Positions 56,176-64,000 of a stretch of DNA of 64,000 nucleotides are shown here, one piece after another. The DNA is from Cylicocyclus nassatus (taxonomy: Eukaryota > Nematoda > Chromadorea > Rhabditida > Strongylidae): NCBI GenBank assembly GCA_958299035.1, contig CATQJL010000223.1, positions 76,835,600 through 76,899,599 of the forward strand. Reading direction: 5' to 3'. Each line of letters opens with the position of its first letter. Positions within the stretch are counted from its first letter, which is position 1. The position numbers and the translations under genes were made by a program. Under the pieces are notes generated by a model that saw nothing but the letters and a program-made list of their open reading frames with translations, was not told where the DNA came from and made no database searches.

Positions 56176-57180
56176 CTGGCATTGTTTTAGAGGTGGATAG
56201 CAGAGGAGACATCGTTTTTGCAGTCCGAAGCAAAAAATGCATGATTTGACTAAGTATAGCGTATAAGAAATGATCGCTATTCCCTCGTGTAAAATCGAAA
56301 ATGTGAAGTGGTGAAAATTCTTCTAAAAACCTTTTGATACGCACTTTAGCCTAAAAATTGATTTTCATATAAAATCAAACGAGTATAAAACGCTGGCCAC
56401 TTTCACGGTTAACCCAACAAATTTTTGCCGCCCTCCGCCCTCAAAACAAAACTTATTCCATAGTTATTGTCAAATGAGTCTTAACGCATGCATTAAGATT
56501 CCTACCGGAAGGGAGAGGATAGCAGCTTAGAAGAAAGCTTTTCTTAAAGCCCCAGAAATCTGGACTTCATGCTGTTTACCTATCCGCAAGTATTTGCTAC
56601 TCTTTACCAAAAACGTATTGAACAGGAGCGAGAGTACAGCATTTCCATTTTTGTACGACTTCCTGATAGTACCCGGCGGCCCACCACCTCTTTTTCAAAG
56701 TCATTTTTTTACAGTCAATGGAAACGCGCCAGAGTTTTTTTCAGTTTAACTAATTGAACAGTGCTATGCACGCTGCTGATGAGAACAAATGATGTATTGT
56801 CATGAGATATTCGATGAATCACAAATCGAAAGTTGGGTTTATCGAAAAGTTCGATATCTCAAAACTTCATTGGTTCTTATCAGTACCATGCTTGATAGGG
56901 AATGATAGAACTCAACCCAATCATAACAAGCAAGCTGGATATCATAAGACTCATCTTGAAACGCTGACCTCAAATTTATTTTTAACACTTTTCAAGAACA
57001 CTCATTGAGTTGTTGTTGAATATGTTCTCTCTTGTAATCAGAATACCGATAGCCACTGACGCCCCGCCAGCAGGCTTCCTTTCAACGAACTGTATTTGTA
57101 GGAATTTGAGAATTTCCTCATATTTGGACGCTCGTAACTCCTTCTATTATAGATAGTCGTTCGGCAGATAATCATCTACT
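56176..57180. other. No gene recognised
   Basis: AT-rich. 56870-57000 has weak similarity to the AGGGAATGGTCAGAA/GCTGAT foldback family. The plus ORFs here are unsupported. Confidence 0.45.
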
Positions 57181-57212
57181 ATAACAATTCGCAGGCCCCC
57201 GCCATCAAGTGT

Positions 57213-57282
57213 AAACATGTGGCTATGTCCGGCGATGACGTCACCAGTGACATCGTCACTGCCGGCGAGCATGTTTACAACC
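57213..57282. repeat. Imperfect palindrome with GTAAACATG ends
   Basis: GTAAACATGTGGCTATGTCCGGCGATGACGTCAC faces GTGACATCGTCACTGCCGGCGAGCATGTTTAC, a 70-bp stem with a few mismatches. The right half CCGGCGAGCATGTTTAC recurs in diverged form at the start of each unit of the following array. Confidence 0.65.
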
Positions 57283-57671
57283 CCTTAAGATCCAGAGAGC
57301 ACCAGACAGTTCTGAAACTTTCTTTGAAAGGTCAATTTCACAAAAAAGTCGAAAACAAAAGAATTCGTCGCAATTCAATCCATTGAACGATTCACTACCG
57401 CCGGCGGGTATGTCTACAACCCCTTAGGGTTCAGAGAGCTCCGAACAGTACTGGAACTTTCTTTGAAAGGTCAATTTCACAAAAAAGTCAAAAACAAAAG
57501 AACTCAGACGTCGCAAAGCCAAATAAGCAACCTTTTGCCTCCAAAACTGTGCATCACATAGACACCACCTTGCATTACGTATGCTTCGGTCGCCTTTCAT
57601 GTTAGGTTCACTTCACTCATCGACCGTACCCAAAGTCAAAGTGGTATTCATCCCAACACTCTCTATCCACC

Positions 57672-57884
57672 TTACTGTTGCATCTTTTGAAGTCTATCCC
57701 AAATCTCTTCCTGTCCCAATGGTTGCTCTATCACTTCTATTATCATCGAGTTTACATTCTGAAAGTTCTTCCCTCCATGCTTATCGGTAGCTTTGAGCGC
57801 TAGATACGCGGAAATCGGTCTTTTTCTCTCTCCCTCTATGAGTTTTCTCTTCTTTACGCTTAATTCATTGCTCCAGCAGTGTCT
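57672..57884 (-). pseudogene. Coding remnant inside the duplicated array, unknown family
   Basis: 70 open codons on the minus strand, RHCWSNELSVKKRKLIEGER, then KRPISAYLALKATDKHGGKN and IIEVIEQPLGQEEIWDRLQK, ending TAA. Immediately after, in the next frame, KVDRECWDEYHFDFGYGR continues to a stop, as if a 1-nt deletion had broken one longer protein. Family not recognised. Confidence 0.4.
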
Positions 57885-57986
57885 TCATGTCAAAAAAAAA
57901 TGGTAAAACAATTTAGGGGATCATTAGCTATCTCAAGAACTGCTGGTGCTTTCAAGCCTTCTTCGTTCTTATATCGTTACCTTCAA

Positions 57987-58228
57987 ACATTGTTTCCAAG
58001 TCAAATTCGTTGTTGCACAGAAATGCAGAAATTGTTTTGATCTTCTAAAATCTATAGACCTTGCTGCACTCTGAGATCTGTTTAGTTTCAATCATTGTCT
58101 CAACTCTAAACACTGTTTCCGTGTCAGAGGCGTCGCATAAGACTATATCGTAACCTAACAAATCGCTGATTCTAACTTTTTCTCCAGTCTTAATTTTAGC
58201 GCTGTAAGATGCACTTTCATCTATCACA
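57987..58228 (-). pseudogene. Coding remnant upstream of the 57.7-kb remnant
   Basis: The minus frame KIKTGEKVRISDLLGYDIVL then CDASDTETVFRVETMIETKQ ends at TAG (58045). The next segment KIKTISAFLCNNEFDLETMF ends at a possible donor (GAAG|GTAACG, about 57987). The two share a similar LC...ET.F pattern, hinting at an internal repeat. Same strand and spacing as the 57672-57884 remnant, so likely one decayed gene. Confidence 0.35.
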
Positions 58229-58660
58229 AAAAAAAATTAAAAACGCTATAGAGCTGCCTACTTCAACGAGTTTCGTTCTTTCAACAATCTAATCCATATA
58301 TGAACGATTCACTACTGCCGGTGGGCATGTTCACCAGACAGTTCTGGAACTTTCTTTGAAAAGTCAATTTCACAAAAAAGTCAAAAACAAAAGAATTCGT
58401 CGCAATTCAGTCCATATAAGAACGATTCACTACTGCTGGGGGCAAGCCACCCCTTAGGGTTCAGAGAGCACTAGCCAGTTCTGGAACTTTCTTTGATAGG
58501 TCAATTTCACAAAAAAGTCGAAAAAAAGAATTCAGACGTCGCAAAGCCAAATAAGTAACCTTTTGCCTCAAAAACTGCATCACATAGACACCACCTTGCA
58601 TTACGTATGCTTCGGTCGCCATTCATGTCAGTTTCACTTCACTCATCAACCGTACTCATT

Positions 58661-59239
58661 GCTTCAGAGCATCATGAAATAGTCTGCGGGAAACTGAGTG
58701 ATGATCATCAGTACGTTATTACATATGAATTTGAGCAAACATCTCTTTGACGGCTGCATATGCTTTCTTAAATGCATAAACCATAAGCTTTATAGAAATT
58801 TGTGTCAAAACAGTAGATTAAACCATCAACATTAGTAGATGAAATCGTAGTTTTATTTGACGAAAAAACTCGGCCTATGATTATCAGCAAACATTTTCTG
58901 GATATGTGTCTAATCATTCGAGAATTTGCTGTGTAAAAAACTTGAGAGCAATAAGAAACAAGAATATCTCTATCATCTCTGTAGCAGAGTTCCATAATTT
59001 CTGGATAACTTTTGTTGCTTGCGCAGTTAGTCATTGTATGCTGGATTTCATTGAACGTCTGTCAAAAGCTCCTAGTTCGTGTTCATTTCCGGACTATCTG
59101 TACACAACATTTTGTCTAGCCAAGAGATTTATACGAAGCATGATGAAAAATTTTGAAAGTGTTGTAAAAAATTTTTGCTTCGCGGTATCGCAGTATGTGT
59201 AATTTACCTATGCTCAATAAAGGCATATAGGAATCTGTA
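58661..59239. other. Overlapping coding-like ORFs on both strands
   Basis: Minus 58768-59034 (MTNCASNKSYPEIMELCYRD) and plus 58906-59202 (ending KNFESVVKNFCFAVSQYV) overlap, and both look somewhat protein-like. I cannot decide between them. The Helitron's 5' terminus (a TC after A) should lie here or further upstream but cannot be fixed by eye. Confidence 0.35.
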
Positions 59240-59679
59240 ATGGATTCGCAGACTACGCAGATGCCTTCTGACATCGGTGAAACGCAGAAGGAACTCGCGA
59301 GCAGTTCTCGAAGAAAGGCTACGCGTGTTACTTCTAGAAAATCGGAAACCGAAGACGAACGCGATGCAAGACTTGCTGCAGAAGCACAATGAGTTGCTCT
59401 CAAAAGATCTAACGAGACGCAAGATGAGCGCAAGCAACGTCTTGCAGCAATGGCAGAAAGGGTAGATTGAAAAGAATGAGTGAAAGCGAACAGAACAGAA
59501 GAGAACGCCTTGCAGTGAAGGCTGAGAGAGCAAGGACGCTGAGAGCCAAAGCAAAAGAAAGAAAAAATCGGTGGGAACGCAGGATGAGTCAGGCAAAGTC
59601 CAGAAGCGATCGAACTTCAGGACAGTGTGAAGGGCACACCAATGCCATCTGCAACCACAGCTCATCAGGACGAAAGTGA
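59240..59679 (+). pseudogene. Helitron N-terminus: 23-residue (STPR-like) repeats
   Basis: The ATG at 59240 follows an in-frame TAG and starts MDSQTTQMPSDIGETQKELA. Four tandem units start at 59336, 59405, 59473 and 59542, with consensus RxSETxxERxxRLAxxAER (RKSETEDERDARLAAEA; RSNETQDERKQRLAAMAER; RMSESEQNRRERLAVKAER). Spacing is 69, 68 and 69 nt, that is 23 codons with a 1-nt deletion in the second unit, which causes the frame change. A TGA at 59390 and a TGA at 59468 also interrupt. Such 23-residue repeats are known as STPR, a DNA-binding repeat described in FMBP-1-type proteins; assignment to STPR is from consensus memory. Confidence 0.75.
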
Positions 59680-60046
59680 AGAAGTGGTGAGCTTGAATTT
59701 TGATGGTTTTCTGTTTAAATGTCATTTTTATCAGGAGAACAATTTGGTTCATTCCTGCTCTCATGATCTACCCAGTACAAGTTCAAAAGAATTCAATGAG
59801 GTGTGCGATCAGCTGATTCGGGTTTGGCAACATTTCATCAAAGATTTTAAGGCTTCCCCGCAACATTGCAACGAAGATGGAAGGAACACTTCAATGCTAT
59901 ATGAGAGTGACCGGAATCCGCGTGAAGCTACGGTTCGCTTGCATTACGATTTGTTTTTCCTCCTCATGGCCACAGTTTTCAGACCAGCTCATCTCAGTGC
60001 CTTGGACCGCGTAAGCGCACCAGAACTCTTCCCAATTTCGGCATAG
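59627..60046 (+). pseudogene. Helitron linker region
   Basis: The frame reads VKGTPMPSATTAHQDESEEV and continues to LDRVSAPELFPISA and a stop at 60044. It lies between the repeat domain and the Cys-rich segment and contains LNFDGFLFKCHF and LVHSCSHDLPS. Helitron proteins are poorly conserved here. It ends at a stop immediately before the next conserved block, so it is part of the broken ORF. Confidence 0.55.
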
Positions 60047-60063
60047 CCCTAACAACCAGTTAT

Positions 60064-60560
60064 GTGGAGGAAGACTACTTAGGTTTATTAAGTGTCAGTT
60101 GTAACTACTGTGGGGCTCTGTATTTTCCAAACGAAGCTGCACCTGTGAATGGAAGTTTTAACCTTTGTTGCAACTTCGGCAACATATCTTTAGACATTTT
60201 TAAGGATTTTCCCGAGCTCTTTCGCACTTTTTACACACGGGGACCACCAACCTTTGCAAGAACTTCCGCGATCATATTCGCTCATATAACAGCGCTCTCG
60301 CCATGGCTTCGATGGGGGCTCAAGTGGATACACCCGTGGCTACGGCCCATATTGCTTTAGAATTCATAGTCAGGTGTATCACTTCGTCGGTCCTATTACA
60401 CCAGAAGAAGGGATGCCTCGGCAGTACGGGCAGCTCTATATATTGGACACAGAGGCGGCAGTAGCTGAGAGAAGTGGGAACCCTGCAAACGAGCACTGTG
60501 ATGCCAGTGTCATGCAGTAGTTATCGTCATGGCTGCATTCTCACAATATCTACGCAGCTT
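60064..60560 (+). pseudogene. Helitron Cys-rich N-terminal segment
   Basis: CNYCGALYFPNEA, then FNLCCNFGNISL and the FPELF motif are conserved at this place in Helitron proteins (C-x2-C...CC, probably metal-binding). The frame then shifts near 60245 to NFRDHIRSYNSALAMASMGA, and again near 60337 to FRIHSQVYHFVGPITPEEGM, then QYGQLYILDTEAAVAERSGN. Those are canonical Helitron motifs (FR..IR.YN..LA.AS.GA; RIHGQ.YH), so at least two indels occurred. Confidence 0.85.
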
Positions 60561-61330
60561 CGCTAAAGATGATGGGTAACATGTTGTTGCAGAAGAGGAG
60601 AGACGAGCACAACGGGAAGGCAGACAGCTCCCAACAATCCGTATGGTCTTTGATGATGCTCAGACTCTTGATCGCCGCCGTTACAATGTTCCCGCCACTA
60701 ACGAGATAGCTGTTGTCTATGTGGGGGAAGACAACGACGTTCCAGCGACACGTTCTCTCGCTATTCATCATCGAAGGATCGGTCTGCAAGTGATTCCAGA
60801 CATCGATGGCCGTTGCGATCCGCTAACTTATCCTCTACTTTTTCCCAGAGGCGGACTCGGTTGGCATATCCATTTGAAAAAGAGACCCAGTAGCCGCAGT
60901 CGCACTAGAATTACTCAGCGAGAGTTTTACTCTAATCTCCTGGCCGTGCGCAGATCGCTCAATCCGCTCTATTACGCCGGCAAACTTTTGCAGCAATTTG
61001 TAGTTGACGCGTACGTCAAAATTGAACAAAATCGACTAAGTTATACGCGCACGCATCAAAAGGAGCTGCGGGTAGATAGTTATCGAGGGCTCATGGACCA
61101 TTTGGCCAGTGACAGCGCAGCTGGGCCTCCTGGGCAACGTATACTTGCCTTCATCGTTTCGCGCTAGTCTGCGAGCCATGCATCAGTCATATCATGATGC
61201 AATGTCCATAGTTGCCAAATATGGGAAGCCGGATTATTTTTTAACTTTTACTTGCAATCCCCATTGGAAAGAGATAAGCGAGAGCCTTTACAATGGACAA
61301 TCCTCTTCAGATCGGCCCGACTTAGAGTGC
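60561..61330 (+). pseudogene. Helitron helicase-like N domain
   Basis: From about 60600 the frame reads EEERRAQREGRQLPTIRMVF, then DLDxR-like NEIAVVYVGEDNDVPATRSL, PDIDGRCDPLTYPLLFPRGG and LQQFVVDAYVKIEQNRLSYT, typical of the Helitron_like_N family. The frame leaves at SDSAAG (about 61125) and resumes as YLPSSFRASLRAMHQSYHDA, DYFLTFTCNPHWKEI and SSSDRPDL. There is a TAA in the initial frame near 60577. Confidence 0.88.
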
Positions 61331-62470
61331 GCGTATTTAATCGAAAGCTAGAAGTTCTACAAGAGTATCTTTTCGAGAAAAAAGTATTAGGCTCTGTTGC
61401 TGCCCACGTTGGCGTAGTAGAATGGCAGAAGCGAGGGCTTCCGCGCTGTCACATGCTCTTAATAATGGCTGCAGATGCTAAGCCTAGAACTTCTGAGGAT
61501 GTGGACTCGGCGGTTCATGCATATCTTCCAAGCGCTGCCGAAAATCCCCATCTGACCAATATAGTATCGAGAAACATGATACATCGTCGGTGCGGAATGA
61601 CCAATCTGACCGCCCCATGCATGCTGAATGGAAAATGTTTAAAACGTTTTCCTAGAGACTATAGGGAATCGACTGTCATTGATGTCGACGGATATCCCAA
61701 ATACAAAAGACCTCGCGACGGTCGTACGGTAAAAGTGGGAGTAGAGACGTATGATAATAGGGACGTCGTGCCATATAACCCCTATCTCTTGCTTCTTCTG
61801 AATGCTCACATCAACCTGGAGATCTGCGGTTATGTGCAAGCGGTTAAATACCTATTCAAATATGTGTACAAGGGACCAGATAGAGCTTCCTTAAGATTAG
61901 TGCTACAGGGTACAAATCAGAGGCTTGACGAAATCCGTGCTCACTTAGACGCTCGATACGTGTGCTCTCCCGAGGCTGTGCATCCTATCTTCGAGAACAG
62001 ATGCCAGTTCAAATCCGACACCGTTTATCGACTGGCTGTGCACCTCCCAGATTTTCAGTCGGTGACTTTCAAGTCAGGTAGTGAGCGTGAAGCTGCGGTG
62101 CGCGAGTCCTCTCGAGATTCCATGCTCACAGCTTGGTTCAAGTTGAATGTTGAATATGATCGTATGGAAAGAGAAAATGTTGACGTGTCAAAAGGTGTTG
62201 ACCCTCGTACGCTCTACTACTACCAATTACCTGAGCACTTTACTTTTATGAAAGAAACACGGAAATGGAAAAGAAGGGAAAGGGGGAACCGTCAGATTGG
62301 TCGCATGTTTGTTGCGCCTCCAAATGATCCTGAAAGATTTAGCTTGCGCATACTGCTTCTTCATCGAAAGAACATGCGCTCATTTGAAGACCTCCGCGCA
62401 GTTGAAGGACAAGTACATCCGACATTTTTGGATGCGGTACGCGCTTTAGGTCTTTTGCACGATGACGTAC
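61331..62470 (+). pseudogene. Helitron Rep domain (HUH nuclease) with altered catalytic motif
   Basis: Continuous frame RVFNRKLEVLQEYLF, then VVEWQKRGLPRCHMLLIM at about 61411-61470. The HUH motif, normally H-x-H in GLPHAH, is R-C-H here (CGC TGT CAC), so the first metal-binding His is lost. The tyrosine motif is kept: AVKYLFKYVYKGPD (about 61840-61880) with both Tyr. HRRCGMTNLTAPCMLNGKC is the conserved Cys/His cluster, and RMFVAPPNDPERFSLRILLL and SFEDLRAVEGQVHPTFLDAV are the conserved C-terminal blocks. HUH nucleases nick and join single strands through tyrosine; loss of a metal ligand should abolish this. Confidence 0.9.
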
Positions 62471-63385
62471 ATTGTCAGTTGCCTAGAGGAAGTTGCTCAC
62501 TTCCAAATGCCTGCCGAACTTCGGGCAACATTCTCCTATTTGCTGGCGTTTTGTACAATTTCCGATCCACGTCAGCTCTATGAAAGCTTCAAAGTTGAAA
62601 TGGCAGAGGACTTTATCCACAAAGGCTGCAGTGAAGCTGACGCCGAAGCGTCAGCATACTTTGACTTATACGACCAACTAGAGGTTCTGTGCTATGACTT
62701 AGCTGTCAGTATAAAACCGCCTTCACAGGCTCGACCGGTCTTGGCTGACTTGAGTGACTATGTACATCATGAGCAGTGGTTGCAAATGTATGAGTGTCTT
62801 AACATGCAACAAAGGTTGACTGCAGACAGTATTTTAGCGTCATTCGGTCTTGGACGACACAAATTGCATTTCGTCGATGGTCCTGGAGGTAGTGGAAAGA
62901 CCTATTTGTATAATGCCATATACCACATGTTAAAAGGGCAGCACAAATCCATTATCTGCGTAGCTTGGACGGGAATCGCAGCTAGTTTATTACCTGAGGG
63001 AAGAACGGCCAGCTCCAGGCTTAAATTAAATATGCATGAGGGCAATCGTAACTCCACTATGCGTCAAGACTCCAAAGAGGCCAATCCACTCAAGAAAGCA
63101 GACATCATTATCTGGGACGAAATTAGCATGGTCCCGAAGTTTTGGCTTGAAGTAGTTAATGTTCTATTCCAAGATCTAATGTGCAACAGCGAGCTCTTCG
63201 GAGGAAAGACTATTGTATTAGGGGGAGATTTTCGACAGGTATTGCCTATCATAGTACGAGGACAGGAGTCGGATATGATCGACGCTTGCGTGAAAAATAG
63301 TAATCTTTGGAAGTCATTTCGCAAACCCGTCTTTCAATTAACATACGAGCGGTTGAATCTGGATCTGATTGGTGTGATTTCTTGA
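62462..63385 (+). pseudogene. Helitron PIF1-like helicase, N-terminal half
   Basis: The frame shifts near 62470 from LLHDD to CLEEVAHFQMPAELRATFSY. Motifs: Q-motif-like LNMQQRLTADSIL, Walker A GPGGSGKT (62879-62902), Walker B IIIWDEISMV (about 63104-63133), motif III GGDFRQVLPI (about 63222-63251), then WKSFRKPVFQLTYERLN before the frame breaks near 63340. All nucleotide-binding residues visible here are intact, in contrast to the Rep motif. PIF1-family SF1 helicases unwind DNA 5' to 3'. Confidence 0.92.
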
Positions 63386-64000
63386 TGACCGTTGGAAATG
63401 GAGAGGCAGACGAAGACGAAATGAGTAGAATAGAACTTCCGCGTGAAATCGTCTCTAGTGGCAATCTTATTGACGAGATGTTTGGACACCTCCCTTACAG
63501 ACTTTGAAACATTAAGCGAACGTGCGATACTGGCGCCGAGAAACCTTGAGGCATATAGAATTGATGAAGAAGCGTTAGACAAACTTCCAGGCCAACTGCG
63601 CGAATACATAAGTGCTGATGATGTGATGAGTGATGAGGCGGAAACAAACCAATATAGCACTGAATTTTTGAATAGCCTAGCTCCAGCTGGACTACCTCCA
63701 CACAAGCTTAGATTGAGAAGGGTCGATAATTATGCTTCTGCGGAATTTAGACGTTCGGAATGGTCTTTGCAATAGTACTAGATTGATAGTCGCGCATTGC
63801 GGCTATTTCGTTCTAAGTTGCAGGTTTGCATCAGGTGATCGAAAGGGAGATTTCGTGCCAATCCCACGCATAGATAATTATACTGACAAAGGGGTTCCAT
63901 TTCGATTGCGAAGGAGACAGTTCCCCGTCCGTTTGTCGTTTGCAATGACAATAAATAAAGCGGAAGGGCAGAGTTTGACGAACGTGGATATTTTTCTCGA
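63386..64000 (+). pseudogene. Helitron helicase, C-terminal half, cut by window edge
   Basis: Three frame pieces: NIRAVESGSDWCDFLMTVGN with IELPREIVSSGNLIDEMFG (to about 63490), ERAILAPRNLEAYRIDEEAL with STEFLNSLAPAGLPPHKLRL (to about 63720), and IIMLLRNLDVRNGLCNSTRL through FPVRLSFAMTINKAEGQSLT to the last base. The final motif is usually FAMTINKSQGQ; here it is KAEGQ, an altered motif VI-like loop. The ORF is open at the window end. Confidence 0.88.

Larger units (their letters stand above)
57262..58660. repeat. Partly duplicated array (57.3-57.64 and 58.32-58.66 kb)
   Basis: Four units carry GTTCTGGAACTTTCTTTGAAAGGTCAATTTCACAAAAAAGTC: near 57310, 57438, 58338 and 58476. Two longer blocks, about 57507-57640 and 58532-58655, share GACGTCGCAAAGCCAAATAA, ACCACCTTGCATTACGTATG and CTTCGGTCGCC, spaced about 1.02 kb. 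This indicates a tandem duplication with later loss in the second copy. Confidence 0.75.
59240..64000 (+). mobile_element. Decayed autonomous-type Helitron, cut by window end
   Basis: At least 4.76 kb of a Helitron runs on the plus strand: an N-terminal repeat domain, a Cys-rich Helitron N-terminal segment, the Helitron helicase-like domain, a HUH Rep, and a PIF1-type SF1 helicase continuing past base 64000. Helitrons transpose by a rolling-circle-like mechanism through this Rep/helicase protein. The reading frame is broken by about ten frameshifts or stops, so this copy cannot make the full protein. The 3' hairpin and CTRR end lie outside the window. Confidence 0.92.

Noticed and set aside
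58768..59202. Choice of strand for the overlapping 88- and 98-codon ORFs
   Set aside because: Both look equally protein-like and neither has motif or splice support, so neither is called.

Overview
The window looks like AT-rich, gene-poor nuclear DNA from an invertebrate, most likely a nematode. The evidence is circumstantial: introns of about 50-60 nt with TTTCAG-type acceptors and GTAAGT/GTGAGT donors, mariner-type TTAGGTTG termini, many foldback MITEs, and a Helitron. There are no operons, ribosome-binding sites or rRNA genes. Nearly all of the window is layered transposable elements and their ruins. Most open reading frames over 60 codons are chance or repeat-derived; the real coding signal sits in short spliced exons. 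All spliced models below are my own manual reading.

Region by region. 0-3 kb: an old dispersed repeat (second copy at 43.8-44.6 kb) carrying a Mutator-like MITE, then a foldback repeat whose second copy is at 23.8 kb. 3-9.4 kb: mostly unrecognised sequence with a few possible exons and a small mariner-type MITE. 9.4-10.7 kb: one copy of a segmental repeat shared with 53.7-56.1 kb. 11.2-13.5 kb: a TTAA-flanked MITE and a foldback whose left arm is split by a 1.1-kb hAT-like element. 14.9-15.6 kb, minus strand: the cleanest gene, four exons encoding a 136-aa protein I do not recognise. 17-18.6 kb: a hAT MITE with a perfect 8-bp target duplication and a PIF/Harbinger-like MITE. 21.4-27 kb: two copies of another old repeat, a TTAA MITE, a perfect hairpin and three exon-like segments on the plus strand. 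27.66-28.39 kb: a 732-bp mariner-type foldback. 28.6-31.8 kb: three copies of a ~1.1-kb unit, two of them a recent 1126-bp tandem duplication. 32.4-43 kb: degenerate tandem arrays, RTE-like tails, foldbacks and nested TTAA MITEs.

47.4-51.5 kb is the most interesting segment. hAT-type termini with a perfect 8-bp target duplication bracket 4.1 kb holding five minus-strand exons that read as the HORMA domain of an ATG13-like autophagy protein, introns included and with one frameshift. This looks like gene capture by a non-autonomous hAT element. From 59.24 kb to the window end lies a decayed Helitron on the plus strand: an N-terminal domain of 23-residue repeats, a HUH Rep domain whose first catalytic His is Arg, and a PIF1-like helicase, broken by about ten frameshifts or stops and cut by the window edge. 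Upstream (57.2-59.2 kb) is a partly duplicated array with minus-strand coding remnants.
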